Of a stretch of 34,757 bases of DNA, positions 31,439 through 34,757 are shown one piece after another. Each line of letters opens with the position of its first letter. Within the stretch, counting starts at the first letter, position 1. Both the position numbers and the translations under genes were made by a program. The notes under the pieces were generated by a model. That model was not told where the DNA came from. It ran no database searches and saw nothing but the letters and a program-made list of their open reading frames with translations. Source of the stretch: an uncultured Phycisphaerales bacterium (lineage in GTDB: Bacteria; Planctomycetota; Phycisphaerae; Phycisphaerales; UBA1924); assembly GCA_937858155.1 (NCBI GenBank), contig CALLYM010000182.1, positions 1 to 34,757 on the forward strand, given 5' to 3'.

Positions 31439-33790
31439 GTGACGGACCATCCGCACGACGCCGGCACGGGCGAATCGCCCTCTTCCCAACCCACGATTGT
31501 CGGGCCGGGCATCACGCCGGGCATGGCTGCGCCGCCCGTCATCGAGGGGTACCGCATCGGACGCTGTCTGGGCCAGGGTGGCATGGGCGCGGTGTACGAG
31601 AGCGTGCAGGAATCCACTGGGCGTCGCGTCGCGATCAAGCTCATGCTTGATTCGGCGATGGCCTCGGACGCCGGGCGCAAGCGGTTTGAGCGTGAGGTCG
31701 AGGTAGTTGCGCACCTGGACCACCCCGGGATCATCGCGGTCGTCGACTCTGGCGTGCGGAAAGGAAAGTACTTCTACGTCATGGAATTCGTCGAGGGGCA
31801 TGCCCTCGACGCTGTGATGGTGCCGGGACGCTGCAATCCACGGGACGCGTTGGCACTGCTCGCGGAGGTCTGCGATGCGGTGGACTACGCGCACCAGCGG
31901 GCCGTGCTGCACCGCGACCTGAAGCCCGCCAATATCGTGGTGGACGGACGCGGGCGTGCCCGGCTGCTCGACTTTGGGATCGCCCAGATCATCGACCCGG
32001 CGTCCACACGGGAGACCGTTTCGCGCCCCGGTCAATTAGTGGGCACGGTCGCCTACATGGCGCCGGAGCAAGCTGCGGGTGGGGCCGCTCAAACGGGCGT
32101 CCGCACCGACGTGTACGCGCTCGGTGCCATCGGGTACGAACTCCTCACCGGCAAGCTGCCCTGCGACGTGGACGGGCCGTTGGTGGAGGTTCTGCGAGCA
32201 ATCGCCGAGAAAGACCCAGAAAGGCCCTCCTCACTGCGGCCAGGCATCGCGCGCGATGTGGACGCCATCCTGCTCAAGGCGCTGGAGAAGCAGCCGGATC
32301 AGCGGTATTCCACGGCGGGCGAATTGGCGCGTGACATCCGCCGATACCTCGGCGGGCTGCCGGTGGACGCGCGTCCGGTGGGCGCGCTGGGCCGGTCATG
32401 GCGTTGGACAAAGCGCAACAAGGCGGTGGCGGCGGTGATCCTTGTCTCGCTGGCGACGCTGGCAGTGGTGTCCACAGGGCTCGTTCTTCGAATTGTCCAG
32501 GAACGCGACCGTGCGGTGCAGAACTTCAGCCAGCTCAAGCGGGTGTTGGAAAGCGCTGATCCCGAAACGCGCGAGGGCGGCGTCACCATCCCCATGCTGA
32601 TGGACAGCACGGTCGAAACGATCGAGAAGACCCCTCCCGCCACGCTCGCCAGCGAGGCAGACGTGCGGGAAATCGTCGGTACTGTGTACCGCAAGTTCGG
32701 CGAGTACGGCAAGGCCGTGACGAACCAGCAACGCGTGCTGGACATCCGAAAGCAGATCGCGTCGCGCGACGATCCACTGGTCGCCGAAGCGATGCACAAC
32801 CTTGCGGCAACCCTCTGGTGGGATGGGCAGTACACGAAGGCCGAGCCTTTGTACGCGGACGCGCTCAAGATGCGCCAGCGGTTGTTCAAGCCCGACGACC
32901 CTGCCATCGCCTTCAGCATGACACATCTGGCGACGTGCCGGCTGAGCATGGGCCGGGTGGACAGCGCCCGGACGCTGTTCCAGGGGGCCCTCGAAATGCG
33001 CCTGCGCATTTACGGGCCCGAGCACGAACAGGTCGCTGCAGCGCTCAACAACCTCGCCAAGTGCGACCTGGAGTCCGAGGACCTCGCCCACGCCGAGGAG
33101 CGGTTACGGGCGTCCCTGGGGATGATCAGAAAGCTCAAGGGGGAAAACTACCCGGGCGCGGCCGCCGCTTCGACCAACCTGGCGGATTGCCTCCTCCGTC
33201 GTGCCGAACTCGACCGGCTCGAGGGGAGAGAGCCGGCGGCGCTCGCGCAGGGCGACGAGGCTGTGCGGCTGCTGCGCCACGCCTACGAGGTGCGGGCGAA
33301 GATGTATCCGGACGGGCACAGCCTGACGGCGAGCAACCTTGCCGGGCTTGCCCGCGCATTCCTCTTTGTGCACAACCAGGCCAGTGCCGACGAGAACGCC
33401 GCCCGGGCGTTGGAAATGATGCTGAAGAAGCGCCGCCCCGACCATCCGGACGTCATGGACGTTCTTGGTGTCGCGGGCGAGGTTGAGGCGGGGCGCGGGG
33501 ACCTTCTCCGGGCGCGTGATTCGCTGGAGAAAGCGATCCGCATCGGTGAGTCCAATGACCCCGTTCCCGCAGACCGGGTCTCAGAGCTGCGTGTCCTGCT
33601 TGGCTCCGTCATGGCTCGTCAAGGCGACTTGACGGGCGGCGCGTCCGCTATGGAAGCGGGGGTGGGAGCACTCCGCTCCTCAAGGGGCGAATCCGGCCTG
33701 ATGTATCGCAAGGCTCAGCGGCTCATGGAGCGCACGCTCGCGGTCGACGCGACGCAGCAGGCGGGCTCATTACCGGCGGCGCCGAAGTGA
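31439..33790 (+). CDS. Hanks-type Ser/Thr protein kinase with TPR sensor domain
   Basis: A 783-residue membrane kinase. It starts at GTG 31439 with only a weak purine-rich upstream site. After a Pro/Ser/Thr-rich leader the kinase domain spans about 38-305 with all key residues: Gly-rich loop 45-50, Lys67, His158-Arg-Asp160, Asn165, Asp178-Phe-Gly and an APEQ segment near 208-211. A TM helix follows at about 329-351. Residues about 405-760 are TPR repeats of the Tpr_10/Tpr_12 kind (AMHNLAATLWWDGQYTKAEP, 'ALNNLAKCDLESEDLAHAEE', 'AASTNLADCLLRRAELDRLE'). This kinase-TM-TPR layout is common in Planctomycetota. Its partners are unknown. Its last 21 bp overlap the convergent secreted-protein gene. 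Confidence 0.93.
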   Translation: MTDHPHDAGTGESPSSQPTIVGPGITPGMAAPPVIEGYRIGRCLGQGGMGAVYESVQESTGRRVAIKLMLDSAMASDAGRKRFEREVEVVAHLDHPGIIAVVDSGVRKGKYFYVMEFVEGHALDAVMVPGRCNPRDALALLAEVCDAVDYAHQRAVLHRDLKPANIVVDGRGRARLLDFGIAQIIDPASTRETVSRPGQLVGTVAYMAPEQAAGGAAQTGVRTDVYALGAIGYELLTGKLPCDVDGPLVEVLRAIAEKDPERPSSLRPGIARDVDAILLKALEKQPDQRYSTAGELARDIRRYLGGLPVDARPVGALGRSWRWTKRNKAVAAVILVSLATLAVVSTGLVLRIVQERDRAVQNFSQLKRVLESADPETREGGVTIPMLMDSTVETIEKTPPATLASEADVREIVGTVYRKFGEYGKAVTNQQRVLDIRKQIASRDDPLVAEAMHNLAATLWWDGQYTKAEPLYADALKMRQRLFKPDDPAIAFSMTHLATCRLSMGRVDSARTLFQGALEMRLRIYGPEHEQVAAALNNLAKCDLESEDLAHAEERLRASLGMIRKLKGENYPGAAAASTNLADCLLRRAELDRLEGREPAALAQGDEAVRLLRHAYEVRAKMYPDGHSLTASNLAGLARAFLFVHNQASADENAARALEMMLKKRRPDHPDVMDVLGVAGEVEAGRGDLLRARDSLEKAIRIGESNDPVPADRVSELRVLLGSVMARQGDLTGGASAMEAGVGALRSSRGESGLMYRKAQRLMERTLAVDATQQAGSLPAAPK

Positions 33791-34432
33791 TGCGACACCC
33801 ACCAGGCATCCAACCACAGCTGCTGTGGGAGATGGAACGTTGACGTAGCCGACACCCATGAGCTCGACGTCGTACGACCCGCTTGCGCCGGTGCCTTCCC
33901 ACGTCCGCAGTGGGTTCAGTCCGCCGGGGCCATCAGGGCCGGAGAGTTCGGTCGAAGTCGCCTGGAAGTAGATCGCGCCGTTGCGGCTTACCGGGTAACG
34001 GCCCGCGCCGGTAATGCCAAGGCAGTACACGCCCGGGAGCAACACTTCCGCGCCCGTCGCGTCGGTGGCAAGGCTTTGAGCAATCGCGGCCTCCGTGTAG
34101 TCGACGGCCGCGTCATCGTTCGACAAGAGCCCGAACAGTTGGCCCGCGAGCGTGACATTGAACAGGTAAAGCTGCGAATCAAAGTCCGAGCCATTCATCG
34201 TGAAGCTGAACGCCGTCGGCTGCTCGATCCGGATGAGGTACAGGTCTTCAAAGTCCTGCAGCCCGCGGCCCGCGCTCAGCGTGCCGGAAATGTGCTGCGG
34301 CGTTCCGATGCCAAGCACCGGCTGGGCAGTCTCAAATGTGCTGCCTGCATCGTTGACTTCGATCCAATCCGGGCCGGCCCAGCAGGGTGCGGCGACAATG
34401 ATGGCCACAAGGCCAGCGGCAAGCTTTTTCAT
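33770..34432 (-). CDS. Secreted protein with PEP-CTERM-like sorting tail
   Basis: A 220-residue exported protein. ATG 34432 has GAGGGA upstream and opens a signal peptide (MKKLAAGLVAIIVAAPCWA). The mature part begins 'WIEVNDAGSTFETAQPVLGI' with a beta-rich domain that includes 'DFEDLYLIRIEQPTAFSFTM', resembling the bacterial pre-peptidase C-terminal (PPC)-type fold. The end, residues 199-220, is a three-part sorting tail: VPSP, a hydrophobic helix and RRRR. This matches PEP-CTERM-like tails cut by an exosortase, with Pro-Ser-Pro in place of Pro-Glu-Pro. Phycisphaerae often use such variants. It is probably exported to the surface or an extracellular matrix. No exosortase gene is in the window. 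Confidence 0.8.
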   Translation of the reverse strand: MKKLAAGLVAIIVAAPCWAGPDWIEVNDAGSTFETAQPVLGIGTPQHISGTLSAGRGLQDFEDLYLIRIEQPTAFSFTMNGSDFDSQLYLFNVTLAGQLFGLLSNDDAAVDYTEAAIAQSLATDATGAEVLLPGVYCLGITGAGRYPVSRNGAIYFQATSTELSGPDGPGGLNPLRTWEGTGASGSYDVELMGVGYVNVPSPTAAVVGCLVGVASLRRRR

Positions 34433-34497
34433 GGAGTCCCTCTCTCAAGTCACACACCATGCGCCGCGGGCGGAAACGCGGAGCACAGCCGTCTCAC

Positions 34498-34525
34498 AGT
34501 CTAGATGAACCAACGCTCGACGCAA
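34498..34525 (-). promoter_or_regulatory. Putative promoter of the PEP-CTERM-like gene
   Basis: Minus strand TTGCGT (34525-34520), a 16-bp spacer and TAGACT (34503-34498) predict a leader of about 60 nt before ATG 34432. The match is moderate. Confidence 0.35.
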
Positions 34526-34644
34526 GCTTTCCTTCGGTCCGTGGGCTGAAATGTCTTGAAGTCTGCGGTTATCCGGCCACAGAGAGCGGTCGATTTCCTG
34601 ATGGTTTGCCGCCATTGCCGACGAAAAAGGAGGCAATACCAAAC

Positions 34645-34671
34645 AAAAGTGCCCCGCGCAAGCGGGGCACT
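34645..34671 (-). terminator. Strong intrinsic terminator of the gene entering from the right edge
   Basis: A perfect 10-bp stem, AGTGCCCCGC (34648-34657) with GCGGGGCACT (34662-34671), closed by a GCAA tetraloop of the stable GNRA type. Read on the minus strand the hairpin overlaps and is followed by TTTTGTTT. It lies 32 bp after the stop of the partial gene at 34704, which it should terminate. Confidence 0.85.
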
Positions 34672-34703
34672 CTCAACACGTGTTATATGGACACGAAAGT
34701 GCG

Positions 34704-34757
34704 TTAATCCTCGCGCGGGCCGCCGCCGAAGCCACCGCCTTCGCGCGGCGCTCCGTC
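34704..34757 (-). CDS. C-terminal end of a Gly/Arg-rich protein (5' partial)
   Basis: The last 17 codons before TAA (34706-34704) read DGAPREGGGFGGGPRED and run off the right edge of the window. Gly/Arg/Phe-rich tails like this occur in small RRM RNA-binding proteins, some DEAD-box helicases and some ribosomal or single-strand-binding proteins, and the piece is too short to choose. The strong terminator just downstream supports a real, well-expressed gene ending here. Confidence 0.6.
   Translation of the reverse strand, partial: DGAPREGGGFGGGPRED

Overview
The window is GC-rich bacterial chromosome that looks like a member of the Planctomycetota, most likely the class Phycisphaerae. The clues are family-level. 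There is an ECF sigma factor of the planctomycete type followed 3 bp later by a Hanks-type kinase with a beta-propeller sensor, and a second Hanks kinase carries TPRs. Secreted proteins begin with an 'FTYQGEL'-type module and end in phage-tail-like S74 chaperone domains, and one secreted protein ends in a VPSP...RRRR sorting tail resembling PEP-CTERM. The species cannot be named from the sequence alone. No tRNA, rRNA, CRISPR array, intact insertion sequence or prophage was seen.

Layout, left to right. (1) 1-2687: C-terminal part of a large, unrecognised protein with one membrane anchor. (2) 3112-10134: a heavy-metal efflux operon, with a small secreted Cys-containing protein, a TolC-like outer-membrane lipoprotein, a His-rich periplasmic adaptor and a CzcA/CusA-type RND pump. 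(3) 10498-15183, minus strand: three tandem paralogous secreted fibre-like proteins, two with a C-terminal S74 intramolecular chaperone that keeps its Ser-Lys cleavage dyad. (4) 15314-18709: divergent ECF sigma factor and Ser/Thr kinase pair. (5) 24402-18716, minus strand: the mutagenic translesion cassette imuA-imuB-dnaE2, read from a near-consensus sigma-70 promoter embedded in a long imperfect palindrome. (6) 24901-25947: Xer-type tyrosine recombinase. (7) 26006-30078: a LolA-like/thioredoxin-like secreted protein, small membrane proteins, a coiled-coil multi-TM protein and a lone CoA-transferase subunit B. (8) 30082-31331, minus strand: the RNA-ligase-like phosphodiesterase thpR followed by a degenerate QueC-like protein. 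(9) 31439-33790: TPR Ser/Thr kinase. (10) 33770-34432: secreted protein with a PEP-CTERM-like tail. (11) 34704-34757: last 17 codons of a Gly/Arg-rich protein, with a strong terminator behind it.

How the genes fit together. The efflux genes would form one tripartite complex spanning both membranes. ImuA, ImuB and DnaE2 act together in damage-induced mutagenesis. The sigma factor and its kinase form a signalling pair that sits back-to-back with the three fibre-like genes, so control of those genes by the pair is possible but unproven.

The items most worth following up are the palindromic, nearly leaderless imuA promoter, the QueC-like protein that has lost both its PP-loop and its zinc cysteines, and the three-gene S74 fibre locus. 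All product calls rest on reading motifs in the translated sequence; no database search was possible.
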